Assembly (NCBI RefSeq): GCF_946902045.1
Contig: NZ_OX336253.1
Coordinates: forward strand, 2,108,001 to 2,172,000
Length of the DNA: 64,000 nucleotides
Direction: 5' to 3'
DNA from: Neisseria sp. Marseille-Q5346
Lineage (GTDB): Bacteria > Pseudomonadota > Gammaproteobacteria > Burkholderiales > Neisseriaceae
Position numbers and translations under genes: made by a program. Shown here one piece after another: positions 1 to 8,103 of this stretch; within the stretch, counting starts at the first letter, position 1; each line of letters begins with the position of its first letter. A model generated the notes under the pieces. That model saw only the letters and a list, made by a program, of their open reading frames with translations. It did not search any database and was not told the DNA's origin.

Positions 1-2
1 TG

Positions 3-635
3 CTGTACGTTTTGCTCAAACAGGAAATATTTCCGATTAAAGACAGCTATGTCGCCTACCTGAAACGGGACAAAACTGCGATTGCCCGCAATCCTGCTAC
101 TGTAAGCCGTTTGGCGGGGATGTTGATCGAAATGGGTTTTGATGAGATTTTGGACAAAACTACTGTTCCCAAAGAAACTAACCGCCAAATCGGCCCATTG
201 TTTAAAAATTGGATTGCTAGCGGTGCGTTGGGTGTGCCGGTTACTGATAATGTAGATGAATTTCTGAATTATCAAGGGAATATTGTGTTTAATGCTGGCG
301 ATAAGGCAATGGAAGTATTTGCTAAAACACATTTGGGCTATCAACATAATAAGGGATTGGATTTTATCGCTAAATTCAATCAGACGTATATTATCGGCGA
401 AGCCAAGTTTTTAACCGATGTTGGCGGACATCAAAATGCTCAATTTAATGATGCATTGGCAACTATGCGTGCGCCGCTTGCGTATTCTCCTTATCAGGTC
501 AAAACCATCGCAATTTTAGATGGTATTTTATATATTGAAAGCAGAGGTAAAATGTTTACTGAGCTTTCCTCGTTTACTAATGACGAAGTGGTCGTATCGG
601 CGGTTTTGTTGAGAGATTATTTGTTTTCGGTATGA
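3..635 (+). CDS. Type II restriction endonuclease, 3' part (truncated by window edge)
   Basis: The reading frame is open to the first base of the window and the first possible internal start is only a TTG, so the true start lies upstream. The visible 210 codons contain a PD-(D/E)xK-like nuclease core: an Asp in GLDFIAKF followed about 13 residues later by IIGEAK, the usual spacing for metal-binding Asp and Glu-x-Lys. The stop overlaps the start of the methyltransferase (ATGA), so the two are translationally coupled as a restriction-modification pair. The protein presumably cuts unmethylated DNA at the site protected by the partner. The recognition sequence cannot be read from the sequence. 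The region is AT-rich and has no uptake sequence, unlike most neighbours. Confidence 0.75.
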   Translation: MYVLLKQEIFPIKDSYVAYLKRDKTAIARNPATVSRLAGMLIEMGFDEILDKTTVPKETNRQIGPLFKNWIASGALGVPVTDNVDEFLNYQGNIVFNAGDKAMEVFAKTHLGYQHNKGLDFIAKFNQTYIIGEAKFLTDVGGHQNAQFNDALATMRAPLAYSPYQVKTIAILDGILYIESRGKMFTELSSFTNDEVVVSAVLLRDYLFSV

Positions 636-1744
636 CCATGCAGCTTATTTATCCCAACAAGCAGTCTGAAAATCAGATTATCGCACAAGCTGAAAGAATT
701 CCGCCGCTTGCCTTAAATAAACCGCTTCCGCTTTTGTTTTTCGGCGATAATTTCCATGCACTCTCCGCCTTGCTTAAGAGTGGCTATCGCGAACGGATTG
801 ATTTGATTTACATTGATCCACCATATAACACAAAACAAAATTTCACTGTATCAGATGGACGAAGCAGTACCATAAGTCGTACTACTTACGGCATTACTGC
901 ATATTCTGATAGTCGCAGCATGGAAGAGTATTTGGAATTCATGCGTGAACGCCTGATTTTAATGCGTGAATTATTGTCGCCTCGTGGATCAATTTATGTA
1001 CATATTGATAGTAAAGTTGGGCATTATCTGAAAATTATTATGGATGAAGTATTTGGTGCGGAAAATTTTAAAAATGATATAGCCCGAATCAAATCGAACC
1101 CCAAAAATTTTGTACGGCGAGCATTCGGCAATGAAAAAGATATGATTTTGTTTTATGCTAAAAACGCTAAAAAAAATATTTTCAACAACATTACCATTCC
1201 ACTAACCAATGAAGACAAAATAGAAATGTTTCAAAAGGTTGATGAGAATGGGCGACGTTATAATACGGTCCCTGTCCATGCACCAGGTGAAACGCAAAAT
1301 GGGGAAACAGGTGGAATGTGGCGTGGAATTTTGCCTCCGAAGGGTAGGCATTGGCGCAGTACCCCATCTGAATTAGATAAGCTGGATGAACAGGGATTAT
1401 TAGAGTGGTCAAAAAATGGTGTTCCGCGTATAAAAAAATTTGCCGATGAGCATAAGGGAAAAAAGATACAGGATATTTGGCAGTATAAAGATCCTGTTTA
1501 CCCTATTTATCCAACTGAAAAAAATGCTCAAATGCTGGAAATGATTATTGCTCAATCATCTCTCCCTGACTCTATTGTTTTAGACTGTTTTGCAGGCAGT
1601 GGCTCAACCTTGTGGGCAGCACAAAATTTAGGGAGAGAATGGATTGGCATCGATGCATCGGAAGTTGCCGTTCACGTCATACAACAAAGATTTGGCCTGT
1701 TCCCTGTACAAACGATAACGATTGAAAAATTTCAAGCTGGCTGA
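632..1744 (+). CDS. Type II DNA adenine methyltransferase (beta class)
   Basis: This 370-residue protein is a site-specific DNA methyltransferase. The catalytic motif DPPYN lies near residue 62 and the S-adenosylmethionine motif DCFAGSGSTLW near residue 317. This order (catalytic motif, target recognition domain, then SAM motif) defines the beta class, and DPPY favours N6-adenine over N4-cytosine as the product. The roughly 200 residues between the motifs hold the target recognition domain. The ATG at 632 overlaps the nuclease stop; a second ATG at 638 is possible. It would protect the chromosome from the upstream nuclease. Low GC and absence of a DUS suggest acquisition by transfer next to pheT. 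The target site is unknown. Confidence 0.9.
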   Translation: MTMQLIYPNKQSENQIIAQAERIPPLALNKPLPLLFFGDNFHALSALLKSGYRERIDLIYIDPPYNTKQNFTVSDGRSSTISRTTYGITAYSDSRSMEEYLEFMRERLILMRELLSPRGSIYVHIDSKVGHYLKIIMDEVFGAENFKNDIARIKSNPKNFVRRAFGNEKDMILFYAKNAKKNIFNNITIPLTNEDKIEMFQKVDENGRRYNTVPVHAPGETQNGETGGMWRGILPPKGRHWRSTPSELDKLDEQGLLEWSKNGVPRIKKFADEHKGKKIQDIWQYKDPVYPIYPTEKNAQMLEMIIAQSSLPDSIVLDCFAGSGSTLWAAQNLGREWIGIDASEVAVHVIQQRFGLFPVQTITIEKFQAG

Positions 1745-1835
1745 AATTCTAAAACTCAGCCTACCACCCAAGAAAAGGTTGTTTGAAAACAAAATCTGAT
1801 AAAACAAAAGTTAATTAGTTGATTGAGAACATAAC

Positions 1836-4199
1836 ATGCAATTTCCTTATTCATGGCTGAGAACCCAAGCCAATCCTGATCTTTCTGCCGATAAACTGGA
1901 ACATCTTTTGACCATGGCCGGTTTGGAAGTGGAAGAAATCGATACTGCCGCCCCTGCTTTCAGTGGCGTGGTTGTTGCCGAAGTAAAATCTGTTGAAAAA
2001 CATCCTGATGCAGACCGTTTGAACGTTACTCAAGTTGATGCCGGTACGGGCGAGTTGGTTCAGATTGTTTGTGGTGCGCCGAATGTCAAACCGGGCATTA
2101 AAGTGCCGTGTTCCTTGCCGGGTGCTGTTTTGCCGGGCAATTTCAAAATTAAGCCGACTAAAATGCGCGGTGTGCCATCAAACGGTATGCTGTGTTCGAC
2201 CAATGAACTGGGTTTGCCTGATGATGGTGCAGATGGTCTGCACATTTTGCCTGAAGATGCGCCTGTCGGTGCCAACATCCGCGAATACTTGGATTTGGAC
2301 GATACGCTGTTTACGTTAAAAATTACGCCTAACCGCGCTGATTGTTTGAGCGTTAAGGGTATTGCGCGTGAGGTTTCTGCATTGACTCAATGTGCGTTTA
2401 CGCCTGTTGAAATTCAGACGGCCTCTATCGGCAGCGAGAAAAAACAGGCTGTCCGTATTGATGCACCGGCCGACTGCGGCCGTTTTATCAGCCGCGTTAT
2501 TGAAAATGTCAATGCGAAAGCGGCTACTCCCGATTGGATGAAACAACGTTTGGAACGCAGCGGTATCCGCAGCATTTCCGCATTGGTGGACATTGGTAAC
2601 TATGTGATGCTGGAAATCGGTCAGCCTATGCATGTTTTCGATGCTGACAAGCTGTCAGGCAGTTTGATTGTCCGCCGTGCTCAAAATGGCGAGACTTTGG
2701 CGTGTCTGAATGAGAAGATGGTTACTTTGGCTGACAATACACTGGTGGTCGCTGATGAAAAAGGTGCGTTGAGCTTGGCCGGCTTGATGGGCGGCGAGGC
2801 AAGCGCGGTTTCTGATGAGACACAAAATATTGTGTTGGAAGCTGCTTGGTTTGCTCCAGAGATTATTGCCGGTAAATCCCGTCAATACGGTTTTGGCTCG
2901 GATTCTTCTTTCCGTTTTGAACGTGGTGTGGATTACCGCTTGCAAGCTGATGCCATTGAGCGTGCTAGCGAATTGGTGTTGCAGATTTGCGGTGGCGCGG
3001 CCGGTGAAATGGTTGAAGCACAAGGCAAATTGCCCGAGGCAAAACAGGTCGAATTGCGTTTAGGCCGTCTGAAAACGGTATTGGGCGTTGAAATCCCTGC
3101 CGAGCAAGTCGAAATTATCTTGCAACACTTGGGTTTGCAGCCTGAGAAAACTGCAGAAGGCTTCCGTGTCACTTCTCCTAGCTTCCGTTTCGACATCGAA
3201 ATCGAAGCCGATTTGATTGAAGAAATCGGTCGTGTTTACGGTTATGAAAATATTCCCGACGACTATACTTCAGGCCGTCTGAAGATGTTGGCTTTGCCTG
3301 AAACCAAACGTCCGCGTTTTGCGGTTTATAACGAAATGGCGGCTCGCGGTTACCGCGAAGTAGTCAGCTATGCGTTTGTGGATGAGCAATGGGAGCAAGA
3401 CTTTGCTGCCAATACCAATCCTATCCGCCTGCAAAATCCGTTGGCGGCGCAGTATGCCGTTATGCGTTCTACGCTTATCGGCGGTTTGGTGGAAGTTTTG
3501 CAAAACAATTTGAACCGTAAGCAAAACCGCGTACGCGTGTTTGAAATTGCCCGTGTGTTCAGCAAAGATTCGGCTGATCAATTTGTTCAAAACGAACGTA
3601 TTGGCGGTTTGTGGTATGGCTCCGTGTTGCCTGAGCAATGGGGTGAGAAAACACGCTACGTAGATTTTTACGATATGAAAGCCGATGTTGAGAGCCTTTT
3701 GAAAAACAAGGAAGTATCCTTTGTTAAGACAGAACATCCGGCATTGCATCCAGGACGTGCCGCCAATATCGTTTCAGACGGCAAAGTAGTTGGTTTTGTT
3801 GGCGAGTTGCATCCGAAATGGCTGCAAAAATATGATTTGCCACAAGCGCCGCTGGTGTTTGAAATCGATATGGATGCGGTATTGGGCCGTGAGAAAACCC
3901 GTTATCAGTCTGTATCCAAATTCCAACCTGCGCGCCGAGATTTGGCATTTGTAATGCCTGAAGCTGTAACGCATGATGATTTGTTAAATGCCCTGAAAGC
4001 GGCGGCAAACAAGCTGGTTCAAGAAATCAGCGTGTTTGACGTTTACCGCGGTACGGGCGTGCCTGAAGGCATGAAGAGCGTTGCCGTCAAAATCATTTTG
4101 CAAGATATGGAAAACACGCTGACAGATGAAGTCATCGAGCCTTTGGTTGCGAAAATGATTAAAGCGGCAGCCGAAAAAGACGCACAGCTTCGCGCTTAA
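1836..4199 (+). CDS. pheT: Phenylalanine--tRNA ligase beta subunit
   Basis: The 787-residue length is usual for the bacterial beta chain of the alpha2-beta2 enzyme that charges tRNA-Phe in the cytosol. The N-terminus has the EMAP/OB-type tRNA-binding domain (residues about 40-150, with VVVAEVKSVEKHPDADRLN), followed by the B3/B4 editing region, B5, the catalytic-like core and a C-terminal ferredoxin-fold anticodon-binding domain ending in a conserved VFDVYRGTGVPEGMKS stretch. pheT normally follows pheS directly; here a restriction-modification pair precedes it, so pheS, if nearby, is beyond the left edge. ihfA follows, as in many Gram-negatives. Two AG-DUS copies lie inside the gene (near 3062 and 3271), so this part belongs to the native Neisseria backbone. 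Confidence 0.98.
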   Translation: MQFPYSWLRTQANPDLSADKLEHLLTMAGLEVEEIDTAAPAFSGVVVAEVKSVEKHPDADRLNVTQVDAGTGELVQIVCGAPNVKPGIKVPCSLPGAVLPGNFKIKPTKMRGVPSNGMLCSTNELGLPDDGADGLHILPEDAPVGANIREYLDLDDTLFTLKITPNRADCLSVKGIAREVSALTQCAFTPVEIQTASIGSEKKQAVRIDAPADCGRFISRVIENVNAKAATPDWMKQRLERSGIRSISALVDIGNYVMLEIGQPMHVFDADKLSGSLIVRRAQNGETLACLNEKMVTLADNTLVVADEKGALSLAGLMGGEASAVSDETQNIVLEAAWFAPEIIAGKSRQYGFGSDSSFRFERGVDYRLQADAIERASELVLQICGGAAGEMVEAQGKLPEAKQVELRLGRLKTVLGVEIPAEQVEIILQHLGLQPEKTAEGFRVTSPSFRFDIEIEADLIEEIGRVYGYENIPDDYTSGRLKMLALPETKRPRFAVYNEMAARGYREVVSYAFVDEQWEQDFAANTNPIRLQNPLAAQYAVMRSTLIGGLVEVLQNNLNRKQNRVRVFEIARVFSKDSADQFVQNERIGGLWYGSVLPEQWGEKTRYVDFYDMKADVESLLKNKEVSFVKTEHPALHPGRAANIVSDGKVVGFVGELHPKWLQKYDLPQAPLVFEIDMDAVLGREKTRYQSVSKFQPARRDLAFVMPEAVTHDDLLNALKAAANKLVQEISVFDVYRGTGVPEGMKSVAVKIILQDMENTLTDEVIEPLVAKMIKAAAEKDAQLRA

Positions 4200-4225
4200 A
4201 ATAAGATAAAAGTTGTCGCCAAAAA

Positions 4226-4253
4226 TCACCAATAATATTTGATTTTTTGGTGA
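4226..4253 (+). other. Hairpin between pheT and ihfA
   Basis: TCACCAA (4226-4232) can pair with TTGGTGA (4247-4253) across an AT-rich loop. It is not followed by a strong T-run, so it may be a weak terminator, an mRNA-stabilising hairpin or chance. Confidence 0.3.
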
Positions 4254-4313
4254 GGACTTGATTTTTAAAAGAATTTTGGTAATAATTGCACCAGTTTGAA
4301 TGAAGGTAAACAC

Positions 4314-4616
4314 ATGACACTAACTAAAGCAGAATTGGCTGATATTTTGGTCGACAAAGTCAGCAACGTCACCAAGAATGATGCCAAAGAAATCGTCGAG
4401 CTCTTTTTTGAAGAAATCCGCAGCACTTTGGCGCGTGGTGAAGAAATTAAAATTTCCGGTTTCGGTAATTTCCAATTACGCGACAAACCTCAACGCCCTG
4501 GCCGTAACCCTAAAACAGGCGAAGAAGTGCCGATTACCGCACGCCGTGTGGTAACTTTCCATGCCAGTCAAAAACTCAAAGGCATGGTGGAGCATTACTA
4601 TGACAAACAACAATAA
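4314..4616 (+). CDS. ihfA: Integration host factor subunit alpha
   Basis: This 100-residue HU/IHF-family DNA-bending protein acts as a heterodimer with IhfB in nucleoid organisation, recombination and promoter architecture. The family signature is clear: [13 protein letters not shown] followed by [10 protein letters not shown], whose Pro sits at the tip of the beta-arm and intercalates into DNA. The ATG at 4314 is chosen because GAAGG lies 7 bases upstream; a TTG start at 4296 would add six residues outside the family alignment. It follows pheT at 114 bases and overlaps the next gene by 17 bases, so the two are probably co-translated. Confidence 0.97.
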   Translation: MTLTKAELADILVDKVSNVTKNDAKEIVELFFEEIRSTLARGEEIKISGFGNFQLRDKPQRPGRNPKTGEEVPITARRVVTFHASQKLKGMVEHYYDKQQ

Positions 4617-4947
4617 TCCGGTTATTCCTGCCAAGCGTTATTTTACGTTGGATGAAATGTGCCAATTGGTGCAAATCAGTCCGGCTCAGTTTGCCCAATG
4701 GCAGCATGAAAATAATGTTGTGATTGGATACGGTGGCGATCGATATACGCGCTCAGATGTAGTTAAGTTGTTGAAACTGAAAGATACGTTTGAACCGTAT
4801 ATCGATACGTTCAGCCGTGGCGCTTTGGATGCAAACGGCAATCCTGCCGCCAATGCGGAAGAAGTCCGTCATGGTCTGACGCAGATTTTGTCTGATTTAG
4901 AGCGTCATCTGAGCTCTGAAAAACAAAATCACCATGTCGAGCTGTAA
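4600..4947 (+). CDS. MerR-like helix-turn-helix protein
   Basis: This 115-residue protein has a MerR-type winged-helix reading head near its N-terminus ([23 protein letters not shown], then [14 protein letters not shown]), followed by a short tail without a recognisable effector domain. The start at 4600 lies inside the end of ihfA in another frame; an ATG at 4561 in the same frame would lengthen the overlap without a ribosome site. Such small MerR-like proteins commonly follow ihfA in beta-proteobacteria. No cysteine or other metal-sensing motif is visible, so its signal is unknown. It could act as a local regulator or a nucleoid-associated accessory protein. Confidence 0.8.
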   Translation: MTNNNNPVIPAKRYFTLDEMCQLVQISPAQFAQWQHENNVVIGYGGDRYTRSDVVKLLKLKDTFEPYIDTFSRGALDANGNPAANAEEVRHGLTQILSDLERHLSSEKQNHHVEL

Positions 4948-5007
4948 TCGATAGGGAAATTGTGATCAAAAGTGCGAAGGCATACAAAGATTTGCATAAT
5001 TGATTCT

Positions 5008-5046
5008 AATAAAGGCTGTTTGAATGATTTTCAGACGGCCTTTATT
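5008..5046. terminator. DUS-type terminator with one degenerate arm
   Basis: AATAAAGGCTGTTTGAA pairs imperfectly with TTCAGACGGCCTTTATT. One arm is a mutated uptake sequence (GCTGTTTGAA). A TTT run follows. It ends the pheT-ihfA transcript. Confidence 0.7.
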
Positions 5047-5110
5047 GTTTTATATTGCTTTCAAAATATCAGAATCTTGATTGCAAATGATTCTATGAAA
5101 TAGCCGTAAA

Positions 5111-5119
5111 TGTTATACT
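5111..5119 (+). promoter_or_regulatory. Candidate trpA promoter (extended -10)
   Basis: TGTTATACT is an extended -10 (TG-n-TATACT). The -35 position (TTCTAT) is poor, as often seen with extended -10 promoters. It lies 155 bases before trpA. Confidence 0.4.
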
Positions 5120-5273
5120 TAGCCTCTTGTTTGCCAATTTGGAAGAAACAGTCATTAGATAATGCGGATAAATGCCGCTTATTCATGGCAGACTGAGGTT
5201 TTTAAAACAAATATAACGGCAGAATAAACAGGTTGCCGGACAACATTCAAATCGATGAAATGGATAGCAGAAA

Positions 5274-6059
5274 ATGAGCAGAATCCAACAAACTTTCTCA
5301 GCGCTCAATGGCGCAAAAGCACTGATTCCTTATATTACAGTGGGTGATCCCAACCTTGAGACGACCTTGGCATTGATGCATAGCCTGGTGGCTAATGGTG
5401 CTGATATTTTGGAACTGGGTGTGCCGTTTTCTGACCCGATGGCAGATGGCCCGACTATTCAACGTGCGGCTGAAAGGGCGTTGGCAAATCAAGTTTCCTT
5501 GCACGACGTATTGGAAACAGTGCGCTTGTTCCGCCAAACCAATGATAAAACGCCGGTCGTGTTAATGGGCTATTTGAACCCAGTACATAAAATGGGTTAT
5601 CAGGCGTTTGCACAAGCGGCTGCCGAAGCAGGTGTTGATGGCGTGTTGACCGTGGATTCTCCGGTAGAAACCATTACGCCTTTGCATGAGTCGTTGAAAG
5701 TACAAGGTATTGATTGCATTTTCCTTATTGCACCAACAACAACTGAGGAGCGTATTCAAACGATTGCCAAAGTAGCCGGCGGTTTTGTGTATTATGTATC
5801 TCTCAAAGGTGTAACCGGTGCGGCAAGTTTGGATACTGAAGAAGTTTCGCGTAAAATAGAGCTTTTGCGCAAATACATTGATATTCCGATTGGTGTCGGC
5901 TTCGGCATCAATAATGCGGAGAGTGCGCGTAAGATTGGTGCGGTAGCAGATGCCGTTATTGTCGGCAGCCGTATCGTCAAAGAGATTGAAAGCCACGCAG
6001 GTAGCGAGGCTGAAGCAGTAGGCGTGTTGGTTAAAGAGTTGAAAGACGCGATTCGCTAA
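5274..6059 (+). CDS. trpA: Tryptophan synthase alpha subunit
   Basis: This 261-residue TIM-barrel protein cleaves indole-3-glycerol phosphate to indole and glyceraldehyde-3-phosphate; indole passes to TrpB in the alpha2-beta2 complex. The catalytic acids are Glu47 (in ADILELGVPF) and Asp58 (in SDPMADGP), matching E. coli Glu49 and Asp60. Phosphate-binding glycine loops (VSLKGVTGA, then IGVGFGI) are present. trpB is not adjacent: the next gene is accD, so the trp genes are dispersed, as is usual in Neisseria. Confidence 0.98.
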   Translation: MSRIQQTFSALNGAKALIPYITVGDPNLETTLALMHSLVANGADILELGVPFSDPMADGPTIQRAAERALANQVSLHDVLETVRLFRQTNDKTPVVLMGYLNPVHKMGYQAFAQAAAEAGVDGVLTVDSPVETITPLHESLKVQGIDCIFLIAPTTTEERIQTIAKVAGGFVYYVSLKGVTGAASLDTEEVSRKIELLRKYIDIPIGVGFGINNAESARKIGAVADAVIVGSRIVKEIESHAGSEAEAVGVLVKELKDAIR

Positions 6060-6075
6060 TATTTTTTATTCCATT

Positions 6076-6112
6076 ATTTCAGACGGCCTTACGTTCAACA
6101 GGCCGTCTGAAT
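6076..6112. terminator. Inverted AG-DUS pair after trpA
   Basis: TTCAGACGGCCT (6078-6089) and AGGCCGTCTGAA (6100-6111) form a 12-14 bp stem with a 10-base loop, between trpA and accD. No T-run follows, so termination may be partial. Confidence 0.6.
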
Positions 6113-6134
6113 TCTGAATACCAAGGAGTCATTC

Positions 6135-7001
6135 ATGAGCTGGCTAGATAAAATTCTTCCTCCGAAAATTAAAAACCGAAGCAGTTCGTCCAGCGTCCCT
6201 GAAGGCCTGTGGCACAAATGTCCGTCTTGTTCGGCAACGGTTTATTCAACCGAGTTGAAGCAAAACAGCGAAGTCTGCCCGAAATGTAATCACCACAATC
6301 CGCTTTCTGCGCGCGAACGTTTGGACCTGCTTTTGGATGAAGAAGGCCGTGAAGAGATTGCAGCCAATATTAAACCGACAGATCCGCTGAAATTCAAAGA
6401 CAGCAAAAAATATCCCGACCGCCTCGCGGCTGCGCGTAAAGCAACCGGCGAAGACGATGCATTGGTTGTTATGAAAGGCACCATGAACGGTCTGCCTGTC
6501 GTTGTGGCTGCGTTTGAATTCCGTTTTATCGGCGGCTCTATGGGTTCGGTCGTGGGCGAGCGTTTCGTGCAGGGTGTACGTCGTGCCGTTGCAGATAATT
6601 GTTCGTTTATTTGCGTGGCGGCTTCCGGTGGTGCGCGTATGCAGGAAGGGATTAACTCTTTGATGCAGATGACGAAGACCAGCGCAGCTTTGCATTTGCT
6701 GACTGAAAAACGTCTGCCGTTTATTTCCGTATTGACCGACCCGACCATGGGCGGAGTGTCTGCCAGCTTTGCCTTCTTGGGTGATGTGGTTTTGGCAGAA
6801 CCGAATGCGCTGATTGGTTTTGCAGGTCCGCGCGTTATCGAGCAGACTGTACGCGAAACCTTGCCGGAAGGTTTCCAACGTGCAGAATTTTTGTTGGAGA
6901 AGGGCGCAATCGACCAAATCGTCGATCGCCGTTCCATGAAAAAACGTATCAGCGATTTGATTACTTTGTTGCGTCATGAAGGTAAAGTAACTGCTGCTTG
7001 A
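6135..7001 (+). CDS. accD: Acetyl-CoA carboxylase carboxyltransferase subunit beta
   Basis: With AccA, this 288-residue protein forms the carboxyltransferase that moves the carboxyl group from biotin to acetyl-CoA, the first step of fatty acid synthesis. The N-terminal zinc ribbon is intact (Cys29, Cys32, Cys48, Cys51), followed by a crotonase-fold core with [16 protein letters not shown] and the oxyanion-type glycine loops [10 protein letters not shown] and MGGVSASFA. An AAGGAG ribosome site lies 7 bases before the ATG. It ends at a strong bidirectional terminator shared with the convergent yqeY-type gene. Confidence 0.98.
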   Translation: MSWLDKILPPKIKNRSSSSSVPEGLWHKCPSCSATVYSTELKQNSEVCPKCNHHNPLSARERLDLLLDEEGREEIAANIKPTDPLKFKDSKKYPDRLAAARKATGEDDALVVMKGTMNGLPVVVAAFEFRFIGGSMGSVVGERFVQGVRRAVADNCSFICVAASGGARMQEGINSLMQMTKTSAALHLLTEKRLPFISVLTDPTMGGVSASFAFLGDVVLAEPNALIGFAGPRVIEQTVRETLPEGFQRAEFLLEKGAIDQIVDRRSMKKRISDLITLLRHEGKVTAA

Positions 7002-7014
7002 TTGGCATAATAAG

Positions 7015-7052
7015 AAAGGCCGTCTGAAAATAATATTTCAGACGGCCTTTTT
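7015..7052. terminator. Bidirectional DUS terminator between accD and the YqeY gene
   Basis: AAAGGCCGTCTGAAA (7015-7029) and TTTCAGACGGCCTTT (7036-7050) form a 15 bp perfect stem with a 6-base loop and U-tracts on both strands. Confidence 0.9.
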
Positions 7053-7064
7053 AATTATTGATGA

Positions 7065-7511
7065 TTAAGCAGTCAATGCGGTTTTCAAAACCTTGTTGAC
7101 TTCGCCCATGTCGGCTTTGCCGGCCAGGCGGGTCTTCAATACGCCCATGACTTTGCCCATATCTGCCATACCTGATGCACCGGTTTCTGCAATGACTGCT
7201 TCCACGACAGTCTTGATTTCTTCTGCGGACATCATTTGCGGCAGGTAGCGATTGAGGATTTCGATTTCCGCGTTTTCTTTGTCAGCCAAATCTTGACGGC
7301 CGGCTTCGGTGTAGATTTTGGCGCTGTCTTTGCGCTGTTTTACCATTTTGGTCAGGATAGAGATGACTTTTGCGTCATCGGCTTCGGTGCGCTCATCTAC
7401 TTCAAATTGTTTGATGGCGGCATTAATCAGGCGGATGGTGCTTAAAGACACTTGGTCTTTGGCACGCATGGCGGTTTTCATGTCTTCGGTTAATTGTGTT
7501 TTTAGGCTCAT
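7065..7511 (-). CDS. GatB/YqeY domain protein
   Basis: This 148-residue protein is a stand-alone YqeY domain, related to the C-terminal helical domain of the GatB amidotransferase subunit that recognises misacylated tRNA. The pattern MSLKTQLTEDMKTAMRAKD, then LSTIRLINAAIK, EILNRYLPQMMS, and a Gly/Lys-rich end (MGKVMGVLKTRLAGKADM) is typical. It sits immediately downstream of rpsU on the same strand, a conserved neighbourhood, but the strong rpsU terminator separates them. Its precise function is unknown; a tRNA-related role is inferred from the domain. Confidence 0.9.
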   Translation of the reverse strand: MSLKTQLTEDMKTAMRAKDQVSLSTIRLINAAIKQFEVDERTEADDAKVISILTKMVKQRKDSAKIYTEAGRQDLADKENAEIEILNRYLPQMMSAEEIKTVVEAVIAETGASGMADMGKVMGVLKTRLAGKADMGEVNKVLKTALTA

Positions 7512-7548
7512 AATGTTCTCACTTTATATCAATAAAAAGGTGCCGTCT

Positions 7549-7590
7549 GAAAAACAAAACACACCGCAAAGCTGCCCTTGCGGTGTGTCG
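7549..7590 (-). terminator. Rho-independent terminator of rpsU
   Basis: Read on the minus strand, ACACACCGCAA pairs with TTGCGGTGTGT around a GGGCAGC-type loop, followed by TTTTGTTTTT. It lacks a DUS in the stem. A single DUS core (GTGCCGTCTGAA) lies just beyond. Confidence 0.88.
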
Positions 7591-7613
7591 TTTATCACAG
7601 GGCAGGCCTGTAA

Positions 7614-7826
7614 TTAGTACATTTTAGGAGGCAGTTGTTGGCTGCGCAGACGTTTTTGCAGACGTTTGGCTGCAGCAGCTTTTTTGCGTTTGCGTTCAGT
7701 AGTTGGTTTTTCGTACGCTTCACGGGCGCGCAGTTCGGTCAACAGACCGGTTTTTTCTACGGCACGTTTGAAACGACGCATGGCAACTTCAAATGGTTCA
7801 TTCTCTTTAACACGAATAGCAGGCAT
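7614..7826 (-). CDS. rpsU: 30S ribosomal protein S21 (bS21)
   Basis: This is a 70-residue, very basic protein, the standard length for bS21, which sits near the anti-Shine-Dalgarno region of the 30S subunit and helps initiation. The N-terminus ([20 protein letters not shown]) and the Arg/Lys-rich tail are diagnostic. AAAGGAAATAAAATG provides a strong ribosome site. The usual downstream dnaG/rpoD partners are absent: the next gene is the YqeY homologue beyond a terminator. Confidence 0.98.
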   Translation of the reverse strand: MPAIRVKENEPFEVAMRRFKRAVEKTGLLTELRAREAYEKPTTERKRKKAAAAKRLQKRLRSQQLPPKMY

Positions 7827-8051
7827 TTTATTTCCTTTAAATTTTGTTCAATCAAACCGTTTTAAGAAATAGAGGACGGTTTGTCATAATGGGGGAGTTG
7901 TTGTATCGCTGGTTTGCCTAGGGCAGGGCGGGATACGCGCCGTGATGTAAACATCACCTCCTAACAAGTCGGCTTTTGCCGTGCAAGTGACCTTTTCGGT
8001 CAGAAACAATCGGGCGATTATCTTATAAACCCGATAGTCTGTCAAGGTTGC

Positions 8052-8095
8052 AGGCCGTCTGAACGTTTGATTCTGTCTCACTTTTCAGACGGCCT
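8052..8095. terminator. Inverted AG-DUS pair after ltgA
   Basis: AGGCCGTCTGAA (8052-8063) and TTCAGACGGCCT (8084-8095) enclose a 20-base loop. It lies immediately after the ltgA stop on the minus strand. The tail is weak. Confidence 0.6.
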
Positions 8096-8103
8096 ATCGG
8101 GTA

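Larger units (their letters stand above)
4948..5273. other. Non-coding gap before trpA
   Basis: These 326 bases hold an imperfect DUS hairpin terminator (5008-5046), an extended -10 element (5111-5119) and a leader of about 150 bases before trpA. No credible small ORF or tryptophan-rich leader peptide was found in it. Confidence 0.6.

Noticed and set aside
4561..4947. MerR-like protein starting at 4561
   Set aside because: This ATG lies deep inside ihfA without a ribosome site; the ATG at 4600 gives the family-like N-terminus.
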